Source: Diphasiastrum complanatum (Eukaryota > Streptophyta > Lycopodiopsida > Lycopodiales > Lycopodiaceae). Taken from it: 64,000 nt of DNA. Positions within the stretch are counted from its first letter, which is position 1. Each line of letters opens with the position of its first letter. The DNA lies in NCBI GenBank assembly GCA_029204225.1, contig CM055097.1, positions 40,713,028 to 40,777,027 on the forward strand, read 5' to 3'. This document shows, in pieces, positions 33,855 to 45,100 of the stretch. The notes below the pieces were generated by a model. The model saw only the letters and a list, made by a program, of their open reading frames with translations, made no database searches and had not been told where the DNA came from. The position numbers and the translations under genes are program-made.

Positions 33855-35058
33855 AACTGTCTTGGTCCTCTAAGACAAAGTCTGGAAAAATTTTGTGAAG
33901 GACGCTGCTTCTTTCCCAAGTGGCATTCTCAACAGGCTGATCATTCCACTTAACCAGATATTCTCGGTATAGAGTATGACGAGTTTGTGTCTCTGTACTA
34001 TCAAGAATCTCCTCTGGTTCATGTGGAGGTTGCTGAGGATCCAATGGGAGAACTAGAACACTGTCCCCTACCAGATTGTCTGATCTGGTTAAGGCTTTTC
34101 GTAACTGACTTACATGAAAGACTGGAAAAACCTTACTGTTGTGTGGGAGTTCTAGTTCATGGGTGACCTCGCCTAGTCTCCTACTGATGGTAAAGGGACC
34201 ACAATACCTTGGAGATAACTTAGCACACACTCCTGATTTGAGGGTTTTAGAGTCAACTGGGACTCTCAAGTAGACTTTCTCACCAGTGGAGAACTGCACA
34301 TCCCGTCTGTGTGGATCTACATAATGTTTGGCTCGATCCTGGGACTGCCTAATGCTACGCTTAGCATGTTCTATCATCTGGTTTAGGTCCTCTAAAAAGT
34401 TTCTGGCTGCTTCAACTTTTTCTTGTTTAAACCCTACAGCTGTGGGTGAGCGTGGCTGAAAACCATACATCAGCATAAATGGGCTGTATCCCGTAGCTGA
34501 ATCTTTGATACTGTTATATGCAAATTCTAATATCGAGAGATTGTCCTCCCAATTAGTCTGCTTCTTGCTGACATATGCACGAAGCATATCCTCCAGCACT
34601 TGATTTACCCTTTCTGTTTGACCGTCCGTCTGTGGATGGTCAGTGGTACTCATATTAAGTTTAGTATGGAGATGATGGAATACTGCCCTCCAAACATTTT
34701 CAGTAAACTTACTGTCCCGGTCGCTGACTATGCCGGAAGGTAGACCGTACAATTTAAATAGCCCGTCTACAAACAACCTCGCTAACTCTGGAGCTCTAAC
34801 GGTTGTTTTGGTTGGAATGAAATGAGCCATTTTGGTTAGACGGTCAACTGTGACCCATATAACGTCATTACTCTTTTGGGTTTTAGGCAGGCCTACTATA
34901 AAATCCATGGAGATACTCTCCCATTTACCAGCTGGTATTTCTAAGAGATGCAACAACCCTCCTGCCTTTAAACGCTCTACTTTATTTACTTGACATTTCT
35001 GGCAACTAGTTACATACTGGTGGACGTCCTTTTTCATATTGGGCCAAAAAATTGCCAA
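33850..35058 (-). pseudogene. Gypsy integrase with C-terminal chromodomain
   Basis: An open 402-codon stretch. It starts at the end of the zinc-binding region (CQKCQVNKV), then has the catalytic core with SMDFIVGLPKTQ, IVSDRDSKFTENVW and HPQTDGQTERVNQ supplying the D, D, E residues. GEKVYLRVP and the GPF tail follow. The end, PEEILDSTETQTRHTLYREY then LVKWNDQPVENATWE, is a chromodomain, which in chromoviruses is thought to steer integration to marked chromatin. The upstream HHCC half (HECHDNPSAGHPGIQKTYEL) lies in another frame at 35034-35246. Confidence 0.93.
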
Positions 35059-37196
35059 TGAAGAAGCTCATAGGTCTTCTGTATGCCTGGGTGTCCCGCA
35101 CTAGGATTGTCATGACATTCATATAGGACCTGCTGCCTATAATACTCTGAATTGGGGACACATACTCTATCTCTATAGAGCAAGTACTCATCCTGAATGG
35201 AATACTGTTTCCATTTGAATCCTTGAGTCAACTGACCCTCAACCACTGGGGTGTGCTTGGGTAATACAGGCTTAGAATCCTCAACGTCATCTGACGACGT
35301 ATACTCGGACTCATCATCATCCTCAACGGAAGCTGTCGTATTCTTGGATGAACTGGCACCAGCCCCGACAACTGGTTCTGGAGTCTATAACTATCTGCTC
35401 TGGACTGAGTTCCAGATTAGCGAGAAGAATGCATCATGCTGGCATTTCTCTCTCAAGGACTCGAGTAACTCATTACGAATCTGAGTAAAACTCAGCTCGT
35501 TTATCATAGGCATTCTACTAAGGGCATCTACTACTGTATTGAATTTTCCACGTCTATATCTGGTAGACATGTCAAACTCTTGCATCAACTCTGCCCAACG
35601 AGCTTTCCGACCTCTAAGCTCAGGTTGATTGCAAAGGTATCTGAGACTCTCATGGTCTGTCAAGACCTCAAAATTGGCACCATACAAATAATGTCTCCAA
35701 GTCTTAAGGGCATGTACTATAGAAAAGAGTTCTTTTTCATAGGCACTGTACCTAGTCTGAGCTGGCTCGAGTTTTTTACTTTCGAACGCAACTGGTCATC
35801 CAGCCTGAGTTAGCACAGCACCTACTGCAAAGTCGCTAGCATCTGTTTCGACCACAAATGGCTGATTGGGGTCGACGACTTTTAAAACTGGTGTTGTGGC
35901 TAAGGCTGTTTTGAGAGCATCAAAGCTCTCATGCTGTGCGGACTCCCAAATAAACTCCTTTCCCTTCCCCTTAAGGAGATTTGTCATAGAGACTACTATC
36001 TGATCATATTCCTTGACAAATCGTCTGTAATATCCTGCCAGACCAAGAAAGATCCGAAGTTCCAAAATATTCTGAGGTCTCACCAACTGAGTATGGCTTT
36101 AACCTTATTTGGGTCCATCTTAATCTCATCGGAAGAGATAATGTGACCCAAATATGCTACTTCTTCAACGAAGAATTCACACTTGGATTGTTTAGCATAG
36201 AGCTTATGCTCTCTAAGCAGTCGAAACACCTTTCTGAGGTGTTTTAGATGCTCCTTCCTCATTTTGCTGTAAACGAGGATGTTATCTAAAAATATGACTA
36301 CAAACTTATCCAATATGGTCTGAGGACACTGTTCATCAAGGTCATAAAGGTAGCTGGAGCATTTGTGAGCCCAAATGGCATCACCTTAAATCATAATGAC
36401 CGTGAAGAGTCCTAATAGCTGTTTTCGAGACATCTTCCGATTTTATACGGATTTGATGATATCCCAATCTGAGGTCTATTTTGCTGAAAAACTTAGCCCC
36501 GTCAAGTTGGTCAAACAACTCGTCTGCCCGAGGCATAGGGTATTTATTCTTAATTGTGACTTTATTGAGGGCTCTGTAATCTACGCAAAGATGCATAGAC
36601 CCCTCTTTCTTTTTCACCAATAGGACTGGTGAGGCCCATGGTGAACTACTGGTCTGAATTTGGCCTTTCCCAAGATAATCTGTTAACTACCTAGTTATTT
36701 CTTCATCCTCTGTCTGGCTGACACGATACGAAGGTTTAGAAACAGGTGCTGTACCTGGTACTAGGTTTATTACATGATCTACCTCTCTGCTAGGTGGTAA
36801 ACCATGTGGCAAATCTTCAAGAAAAACATCTTTAAATTTAGACAATAAAGTTTCTAATTTACTGATTTTCTGTTGAATACAACTGGAAATAAAAACTTCA
36901 GGAATAAACTGAAATTCACATAAGAATACCTGATGGTCTTCGTCTCCGATTAGCTGACAGAGCTCTGAACTGCAGACCATAGGGCTGTTGGGAACATCAT
37001 GCTCCCCATGCAACTGGATCTCTCGGCCTTTATGCTGAAAGCTGAGGGTGTTCTCCTGATAGTTTCTGTTGAGGGAAGGTCCTAAACTGTAGAGCCAATC
37101 TCTCCCGAGAACAATGTCTGTTCGATCCAGGTGCATTATCTGAAAGTTTATTTCATCTTGGTACCCCTGAATACCAAGATTTAACTTACTTACCAT
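35059..37196 (-). pseudogene. Gypsy protease end, RT and RNase H, frame-broken
   Basis: Minus-strand pieces. 36687-37196: end of protease (IVLGRDWLYSLGP) and the linker LPHGLPPSREVDHVINLVPG. 36381-36620: RT with [20 protein letters not shown]. 36080-36313: RT palm with [13 protein letters not shown], where the catalytic Asp-Asp is Asp-Asn. 35796-36086 and 35391-35687: RNase H (VVETDASDFAVGAVLTQ, FEVLTDHESLRYL, RRGKFNTVVDALSR). At least four frame breaks separate these. Confidence 0.92.
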
Positions 37197-37202
37197 AGTT
37201 TC

Positions 37203-38605
37203 TCATATCTTTTTATCTTCACCCTTAGCTAATGAAACTATGTACCTATGCTGACTAGGTACTTCTGGTAGTTGAAGCTTTTTAACCAGTGTGTAGTTGA
37301 TGAAATTATGGGCTGCCCCATCATCAACCATGACTCTTACTGACTGGTTACCAACTTTCCCATGCATACGTACTAGGTCATGTGGCCCAAAATTGAAGGG
37401 TCTCGCTAGCATTGCAGAGGTCAGCTGGCAACAGTGTTCATGATCTTCATGATACACTTTGATCTCGGAAGCTGCCGAGTCACTGGGGAAACATACAGTC
37501 TGAACAAGATGAACTTGTTTTTTATCTTTCTTATTTTTTTTAGTGAAGGCCCCTTGGGACACTGTCTGACTGTGTGTCCCTTGCCCATACACACAAAGCA
37601 CAAACGTTCTTGTTTGGCTTTCTCAAGTGAAGGGCGTTTCTAAGGAGCTTCACTTTTAAATTTATCTTCTTTCTTTCTTTTTAAAAATTTCTTTTTAAAT
37701 TGAAAGTCTTTCTGAGGAGGCTGCTCAGAAAGTGGTTGTTGTCTCGCTCTCTTTCTACCCACCAAATCATCATAGATTTGAGCATATCTGAGAGCTTACT
37801 CAAGGGTAGTAGGCGAGTTTCTCTGGACCTCTACTTTATATTCATCTTTGAGGCCATGGACAAATCCCCTAATTTTCTGATAGTCATCCATATTTTTAAT
37901 CTTTAAAATTGTTTCTCAATACTGCGAGATATATTGGATGAGGGATTTATCCATTATTGCTCTTTCCCAGGCTTTCCAGGCTCTATCAAGTTCATTTTCT
38001 GATAGAAATTCTCTTAGGAAAGCTTCTTCAAAAGTTTTCCATGACCGGGGAGTCTGCCCAGTCTCCTGGAGATTTAACCACCACTTATAGGCCATAGGCC
38101 CTAAGGAAAGACTGGCCTCAATAACTTGCAAATGGTCAGGGGTCTATTTAAGAGCATGAATGTTCTTCCATTTACTGAGGAAAGTTAGTAGAATATATGC
38201 ATTTCTATCCTTCTCTTCCCCATTAAAAGTAGGAGGTTTTAAATCTTTAAAAACACTGGGGTGAGACCGTAAAGTCTCACCCGAAACTGATGGAAGTGGA
38301 GAAGGGGATAATTGAGAAATGGAGGGAAGGCTTCCTTTTGCGGAACTCAAAATCAAGTTTTTGAGTTCAACGAACGAGTCGTCCACACTGGACTTGAAAT
38401 TGGCTAATGCCAACTTCAGTTCATCCACTTCTGTTACCAATTGGAGAAACTGCTCCTTGGTAACCAGTTCGTCGAGTTCTTCGGTGAACTGTTCCTGTTC
38501 TTCCACTTCCATGGGTTCCTTCCCTTTTTTGTAAGCCAAGGCTTCTGTTTCAAGTTCGTCGAAGCCTCTCTCCTGGGGTCGATCAGGTCCCTGAGGAGTG
38601 GTCAT
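37203..38605 (-). pseudogene. Gypsy gag, zinc knuckle and protease start
   Basis: Start codon at 38605 (MTTPQGPDRPQERG). Gag with WWLNLQETGQTPRSWKTFEE continues in the same frame after a stop at 38144, and further stops follow near 37916. Zinc knuckle CFVCMGKGHTVRQC (37540-37600) has perfect C-X2-C-X4-H-X4-C spacing. Protease VRVMVDDGAAHNFIN carries D-D-G where D-S/T-G is usual. Confidence 0.9.
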
Positions 38606-39382
38606 CTTCAGAACTGAAAGAGAGCTACCTTAACTTCTGAAAGTCTAAAAGACTAATTTACAACTGTACAAGGGAAAGGAAAGATGACTTAGCTCTTTCT
38701 AAGAACTATACTTCCACAGAGAGAATCAAGAAAAATCCTTTCAGCTCTTCTTCAATTGCTTTCAGACCTGTGATTCTGAGAAATCCGAATAGGAGGCACA
38801 AGATCTGAAATTTTTTTGCTATCCCCCCTCGCTGATCTGACAGCTCTAGTATTGGTACCAAAAAACCAGATTCAAATCCCAAATCCACTTGCAAATCCTG
38901 GAATTGGTGATGGTACCATGTTCGCTGATCTGTGGCAGCCCTGAAATTTTCCAAAAGTTGAGTAAAATCTGGAAAGGGTGCAAGAAAAATCCGGAACAAA
39001 CTAGTCTCTACCCTCGCTGGCTGGGCAGTGACCTATTTGCTCCAGAAAACTTTGATTTAAAACCAAAAAATGATTATGAAAATCAGAAAAGATGTGGGTA
39101 CTGTCAGCGTTGGATCAGCACCACTCTTCCTCTTCAAAATGTCATTCTAATTCTCGAATCTGATGGCAAAAATCAAAGATGAAAGCTGGAAATGCAGCGC
39201 TGGACCTGTTCTAAAAACTTTTACTAATTTCTATCTGACAAGCCAGCTTTTCTACATACTTCTGATCGGTAGAAGGCTATTCCTACAGTGCTGGCCCTGC
39301 TACTCTACTCTCTGAAAACTTTAAAAAGTTCTGAGCAATCTAGCTACTTTCTCCACTGCTGAAAACTGAATTCCCTAAGATG
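38606..39382 (-). other. Leader of the chromoviral Gypsy
   Basis: Untranslated leader between the primer-binding site and gag. No supported frame. Confidence 0.6.
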
Positions 39383-39400
39383 GAGATGGCTCTGATACCA
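39383..39400 (-). other. Primer-binding site of the chromoviral Gypsy
   Basis: The minus strand reads TGGTATCAGAGCCATCTC one base inside the 5' LTR, a perfect match at its start to the initiator tRNA-Met 3' end complement. Confidence 0.9.
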
Positions 39401-39401
39401 G

Positions 39402-39759
39402 TGTAATAGTTCCTAACACCACAGTAGGGCAAACACTAACTCCTCCACCCAACCTTGCCTACTCCCTGATATAGAGTAAGCCCCTCCTAGTCCAGTGTGA
39501 GGACTGGTAGCATGCTACTGCCAAGTGTCGGCCACGTGTCACTGACGTGGCCGACTGCACGTCAGGACCCAACTGGGGGCCCTATCCTGCTGACAGGGTC
39601 CCTAGGCTGTGTTAGGCCCACCATGGCTATGGACCGTGTTGGGGCACACTACTCACACTGTCTTGCCCTGTTGGTCATGTACACTGGACATGACCCTGAC
39701 TGTGGTATCTGACCTATCTGTGTTCTCTAGGGTTCGGCACTGGTTACGAGCTCGTAACA
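39402..39759 (-). repeat. 5' LTR of the chromoviral Gypsy
   Basis: TGTAATAGTTCC...GAGCTCGTAACA, partner of 33482-33838 with about 4% difference by hand alignment. Confidence 0.95.
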
Positions 39760-40073
39760 CCTTCACAAGTGAAGAGTGAAGTTTCTTCAAGGTCAAGAAA
39801 CAGTTCAAAAAGCAAGTACGATACAGCAAAACAGAGTGATTGCAGCGGAGAAAGTGTTCGGAGTGCACCAAAAGTGATTCCACCATTCCACTGGGCACGT
39901 AGTTGGGAGTTGACGACTGAGTGCATTTCGGAAGGCGACGCCGATTTGGCTTTCAAATTAGTGGAAAAGCGGCAAGTGTCCTGGAAAGGGAAAAAGTACA
40001 GGTCATTATTTTCAACTTTTGACATCACTCTTGGCCTCGACATACTACGGCAGAAGTTTCAAACAGTTCTGCA

Positions 40074-40295
40074 ATGGCAAACATGGGAGAGTCCATTTTG
40101 AGTGAAAGTGGCAAATTGGACGGGATTTCCAACTATGCAGTGTGGAGATTCAAAATGAAAAACATACTGATGGAGAAATATGTGTGGGAAGTGGTCATAG
40201 GTGATGAGAGAAGGCCACCAAATGAAGCAGATATCAAAGTGTTTGACAAAAAGATGAGGAAAGCTTTAACCTTCATTAACTTGTCAGTGAAGGAT
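40074..40295 (+). pseudogene. Outer Copia gag, N-terminal part
   Basis: Starts MANMGESILSESGKLDGISN and continues YAVWRFKMKNILMEKYVWEV to NLSVKD, the UBN2/DUF4219-type Copia gag. It is interrupted at 40295 by the intact Copia. The reading resumes at 46732 as HIITHICDVV. Without the insertion the gag frame would pass straight through, apart from later stops. Confidence 0.85.
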
Positions 40296-40950
40296 TGTGA
40301 AAATTGTCAACATTTCCTAGCTAGTTTGAGGCCTAAATTGGCTAAAATTGTAAATAGTTTTGGTTCTGGAGTTTCACACGTGTGAATCAGGCCACAATGT
40401 TTTTATTTACTGTATTTTTTCAGTATGATGAAGTGTCAAACTTCATACCCTTCAAAATGAGACCATTTTGATGTATTTTGGTCATATAAGCCATTTTTAG
40501 CTATTTTTCCTATATAGGGAATATCTAGGGTCAAGTACCTTCTAGAGAGAGGAGAGAGAGTCATCTTCCTCATCCATAAATAGTAGGGAAGTCGTGGAGA
40601 ACAGGTTGGAGAAACCTTTTGTATGCTTCATTGAGATCAATAGATCATTGTCATTGTTTCTTCCTCCATTGAGAGCATTGTTGTGTGTATTGTCTTCAAG
40701 CTATTGTGTATGATCTTAGGTGCTTTCCAAAAGTGATAGGCTGATGTATTATGGACTGTATAATGCTATTTTGGGCCGCACTTGATGTTTATGGAAGTTT
40801 CCATTTGTGATAAATGCTTTTTGATCAAGTTCTTTGCATTCTAGGTAGCATAGAATGTGTTGCCAATTCCTAGCTTATGTAGTTTGGAGTGCAAGCATTC
40901 AAGCCAATGATCTTGGAGTTTAGATCCACTTAGGATCTGTATTTTTCACA
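40296..40950 (+). repeat. 5' LTR of the intact Copia
   Basis: TGTGAAAATTG...TATTTTTCACA, with perfect 8-bp inverted ends TGTGAAAA/TTTTCACA. Partner of 46072-46726. Differences are at AATCAGG/AACCAGG, TATATAG/TATGTAG and TTTGCATT/TTTGTATT. Confidence 0.97.
40510..40518 (+). promoter_or_regulatory. TATA box in the 5' LTR of the intact Copia
   Basis: CTATATAGG lies in the first third of the LTR, followed by a purine-rich stretch (GAGAGAGGAGAGAGAG) and downstream R/U5-like sequence. This is the likely promoter of the element. The 3' LTR carries TATGTAG at the same place. Confidence 0.55.
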
Positions 40951-40965
40951 TGGTATCAGAGCTGG
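40951..40965 (+). other. Primer-binding site of the intact Copia
   Basis: TGGTATCAGAGCTGG begins immediately after the LTR and matches the initiator tRNA-Met complement at TGGTATCAGAGC. Confidence 0.92.
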
Positions 40966-42122
40966 TTGGCTTCTATTTACAGTAAGTATTCCATTTTTGG
41001 TGATATTTGGATGTTTGATCAAGTTCTAGCATGATTTTGCATTGCTTTGTTGATCAAATCTTACTAACCTTTGTTTTGTGAGTTGAACTTGTGGATCAAA
41101 AGCATATTTCAGGTCTATTGAAGATCAGAGGCTGAAAAGAAACTATTTTGGATCAGATCATAACACCTAATCATTTGTGATTGTGAGGCTTGTGCATATT
41201 CAATACTAACAATGTTCTTTTCAATCCTATTGTTGACAATCTCCATTCTTGGATGAACACTCTCCTTAAGTGGATGAAACTTCTCCTTAAGTGGATGACA
41301 AATGCTCTTTTGAGTGAGTTGTAATTCTCCTAAAGGCTGAGCAAAGCTCCCATTTGGATGAAAGATCCCCTTTTTTGGGTGAACATATTGTAAGCTCCAT
41401 TGTGAAGAGCATATTGTAAAGATTGTCATCAATTTTGGCATAAATTTTGGTGTACTTTGTTGAGCATGTAAGTAACTCTCCTTATGTAATTTGATTGGAG
41501 CATTTGCTAGAAGGTGTTAACCATTATGCAAGTGTGTTTTCAGGTTCTTAACAGGTTGAGGAACATTCTCATGTGAAGTGATCTTAGATCTACATCTAAA
41601 CACCAAGATTTGACAAGATAGTGAAGCTAGTCTTGTGATTCACTAAGTGTGCTCATTCATTCACCTCTAAATCTTGTATTTATCACTTGCTGGAGTTTAT
41701 AAACTTTTAGAAGTGTGGTTTACATGTGGTTTTACAGGTTGAATCAATATCTTAGTGTGTTGATCATATGTTGATCAAGTTTGTTCATTACTAGGTAATC
41801 TTGGCATCCTAGTTTTGGGTATTTTCTAAGAATGCAAGTAACTCTTCACACCATAACTTGATTTGGTCACTTGCTGGAAAGTTTGAGAGCTTAAGCAAGA
41901 GTGTGTTCAGGTTGGTTTGATTTTGTAATCCATTCTTAGTGTGTGCAAAGTGTTGCATGTGTTTCAATCTTCCTTTCTATGCTTGGAAACCATCTAGGTT
42001 CAAGATAGAAGTGTTTTAGGGTCCTAAATCTTCATAGATCTCTTTATCTATCATTTGTTGAGAGAAAAGTGAGTGCTAAGTGCTTTAGGACAGAACCTAA
42101 AAGTTGAAGAAACATTAGAATC
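40966..42122 (+). other. Long leader of the intact Copia
   Basis: About 1.16 kb without a supported frame. At 41253-41300 the phrase CTCCTTAAGTGGATGA occurs twice in tandem. The start codon of the polyprotein is at 42123. Confidence 0.7.
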
Positions 42123-45100
42123 ATGGCTTCCAATGGTGGGATCATGCTAGAGTCTAGTGAAAGGTTGAGTTCATCAAACTACTCTACTTGGAAAGTGAGG
42201 ATGGAGTCCTTACTTGAGTTGAATGAACTCATGGACATAGTTGCAGAAATTGAAGAGAGACCTCTCACACTTCAAGAGCAACAAAGGTTTGATAAGAAGG
42301 CCAAAAGGGCTCTTCATATCATTAAAATGAATGTTACAAATGAACTTCTCAAGGAAGTTGGAAAGTGTCAAAGTGCAAGTGAGGCATGGAATGCCTTAAA
42401 GAAGCTCTTTGAATCAAAGTCCACATCTAGGGTATTGACCCTAAGGAGACAAATATTTTCTAGTAGGCAAAGAGAGGGTGAAAGTGCTCATGCATTTATC
42501 TTGAGAGTTAAGTCCCTAAGTGATGATTTAGCATGCATTGATGAGAACATAAAAGATGGTGAAATAGTCCAAGTTATGTTGAATGGTTTGCTAAATGAAC
42601 ATGCTAACCTTGTGCAAAGTTTTGCCATTCAAAGAGTCTTGCCAAGTGTGGTTGACTTGCAAGAAATCTTATTGGCTGAAGAACATAGGTTGCAATCAAA
42701 GCTTGATGGTGCATCCTTGCAAGGTGGAGGTGAAGAGGCTTTCTTCACAAAAGGCAAATTCAAGGGCAAAGGTAAAGGCAAAGGGAAATGGTCCAAAGGT
42801 GGTAACTTTGATCATGATGATCACTCTTCCTCTTCCTCCTCTACTAAGAACAATAAGTCAAAGTTCAAGTGCTTTTATTGTGGGATAAAAGGTCATTTTG
42901 CAAATGAATGTTATAAGAAGAAAAGAGAGCAAGGAGAGAGGCAAGGAAATCTTACAGTAGATGAGGAAGAACATAACACATGTGAATCACTTGTTATGAC
43001 TTCAAGTTTGTTAGCCAACATAGATGATAATGATCCTTGGTGGATTGATAGTGGAGCCTCATCTCACATGACAAGACATAAGGAATACTTTACATCCTTA
43101 TTGTCTTATGAGGGAGAAGGTAACATCATCTACACTGCAAATGATGGTCAATGTGACATCAAAGGCATAGGCACTATTCCTATTTCCCTTTCAACAAATA
43201 GGAAAGCAAATCTTGAAAATGTTTTGTACATTCCTTCAATCACTAAGAATTTGCTTAGTGTAAGTCAAATGATTGACAAAGGACTTGATGTGGAGTTCAT
43301 TGGAGATGCATGTTTGATAAGTAAATGTGGATCCTTGATTGCTCAAGGTAGGAGGCATGGTAAACTTTTCAAGCTTGATGCATGTGTGATCTCTAATCAT
43401 GAAGGATGTATGGCTAGGGAGCAATTGACAAACCAAGAAGTTTGGCACAAGAGGTTGGGCCATCCCAACTTCAAATCTTTGGAGGTAATGGCAAAGAAAG
43501 AGCTTGTTCTTGGTCTCCCTAAAAGTCTTGTTGCAAACAATAGTGTTTGTGAACATTGTGCCTTGTCCAAATCTCATAGACTTGCTTATTCTAGATCTAC
43601 TTCTAGATCTAAAGAAGCTTTTCAACTTGTGCATTCTGATATTCATTTTTCTAGTACAACTAGCAATGGTGGGGCAAAGATGTATGCAACTTTCATTGAT
43701 GACTTTAGTAGGTATACTTGGATCTATCTTCTTAAAAGTAAGGATGAAGTGTTTGCTGCATTTGTCAAGTTCAAGAATGAAATGGAAAACCAATTCAATA
43801 CAAAGATCAAATGCTTAAGATCTGATAATGGAGGGGAATACACCTCAAATAGGTTCAAAGACTTTTGTATAGCACATGGGATTAAGAGGGAGATGTCTAG
43901 TCCTAGGACTCCACAACAGAATGGAGTGGCCGAGAGGAAGAATAGAACCCTTTGTGAATGTGCCAAGGCAATGAGACTACATGCTAATCTTGCTAAGTCT
44001 TTTTGGGGGGAAGCTTTAGCATGTGCTAACTATCTATGTAATAGATGGACAAGTGCTTCCTTGGATGGTAAAACTCCTCATGAGGTTCTTTATGGTAGAA
44101 GGCCGAGTGTCAAGCATTGTAGGATCTTTGGATGTACATGTTTTGTCAATATCACACTTGATGATAGAACTAAAGAAGATCCTTCATCAAAGAAGGGTGT
44201 GTTTGTTGGCTATAGTGAAGTAAGCAAGGCTTACAAAGTGTACATTCCTTCTACAAAGAAAGTTGTCATAAGTAGGGATGTCATCTTTCATGAAGAGAAT
44301 GTTTCCAATGTTGTTGATGTTGATGTTGATGTGCCTACTAATCATCATGATGTGCAAGATGTCTTGGATGAAGATGGAGATGCCACTCCAAAGCAAACTT
44401 CAAGGAAGACTCAAAGGCAAAGGGCTAAGCCATCAAGGCTAACCTATGATGAAAAAGGAAAGCAAGTGATGGACAACTCTAACCTTGCTTTTCTTACCTC
44501 TTTTGATGAACCAACTTGTGTAGGTGAAGCAATTCAAAAGAAGGAATGGATCCAAGCCATGGATCATGAGCATCAAGCACTCATCAAAAGCAACACATGG
44601 AGGTTGGTAAAGCTTCCAAAGGACAAGAAGGCAATTGGTTGTAAGTGGATCTTCAAGATCAAGACAAATCAAGATGGATCAATCAACAAGTACAAGGCAA
44701 GGTTGGTGGCAAAGGGGTATGCTCAAGAATATGGTATTGACTATGATGAGACCTTTGCACCCGTGGCAAAGATGGTAACTATTCGAATCCTAATCTCTCT
44801 TGCAACTCTTTATGATTGGGATATGTGGCAAATGGATGTTACTAATGCCTTCTTGAATGGTGATCTTGAAGAAGATATTTACATGGAGCAACCCGAGGGC
44901 TATGTTTCACATGATGAGCCTAATCATGTGTGCTATCTCCAAAAGAGTTTGTATGGGCTAAAGCAAGCACCAAGGAGTTGGTATGCTAAGCTCAATTCCT
45001 TCTTACTTTCTCAAAACTTTGTTATGAGTGAGTATGATCATTCTCTCTACTTTAGATTGAATGAAAATGATATCACTTTACTTTTGATCTATGTTGATGA

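Larger units (their letters stand above)
33482..39759 (-). mobile_element. Complete chromoviral Gypsy element, decayed coding region
   Basis: A minus-strand Ty3/Gypsy of 6278 bp flanked by the perfect 5-bp target duplication CCTTC (33477-33481 and 39760-39764). It has LTRs of 357-358 bp, a tRNA-Met primer-binding site, a polypurine tract, and all domains in Gypsy order: gag, protease, RT, RNase H, integrase, chromodomain. Hand comparison of the LTRs gives about 15 differences in 357 bp (about 4%). Numerous nonsense and frame shifts make it non-autonomous. Confidence 0.95.

Noticed and set aside
43236-43793. A 185-codon minus-strand frame inside the intact Copia
   Set aside because: It is antisense to the integrase region of a well-supported polyprotein and shows no motif.
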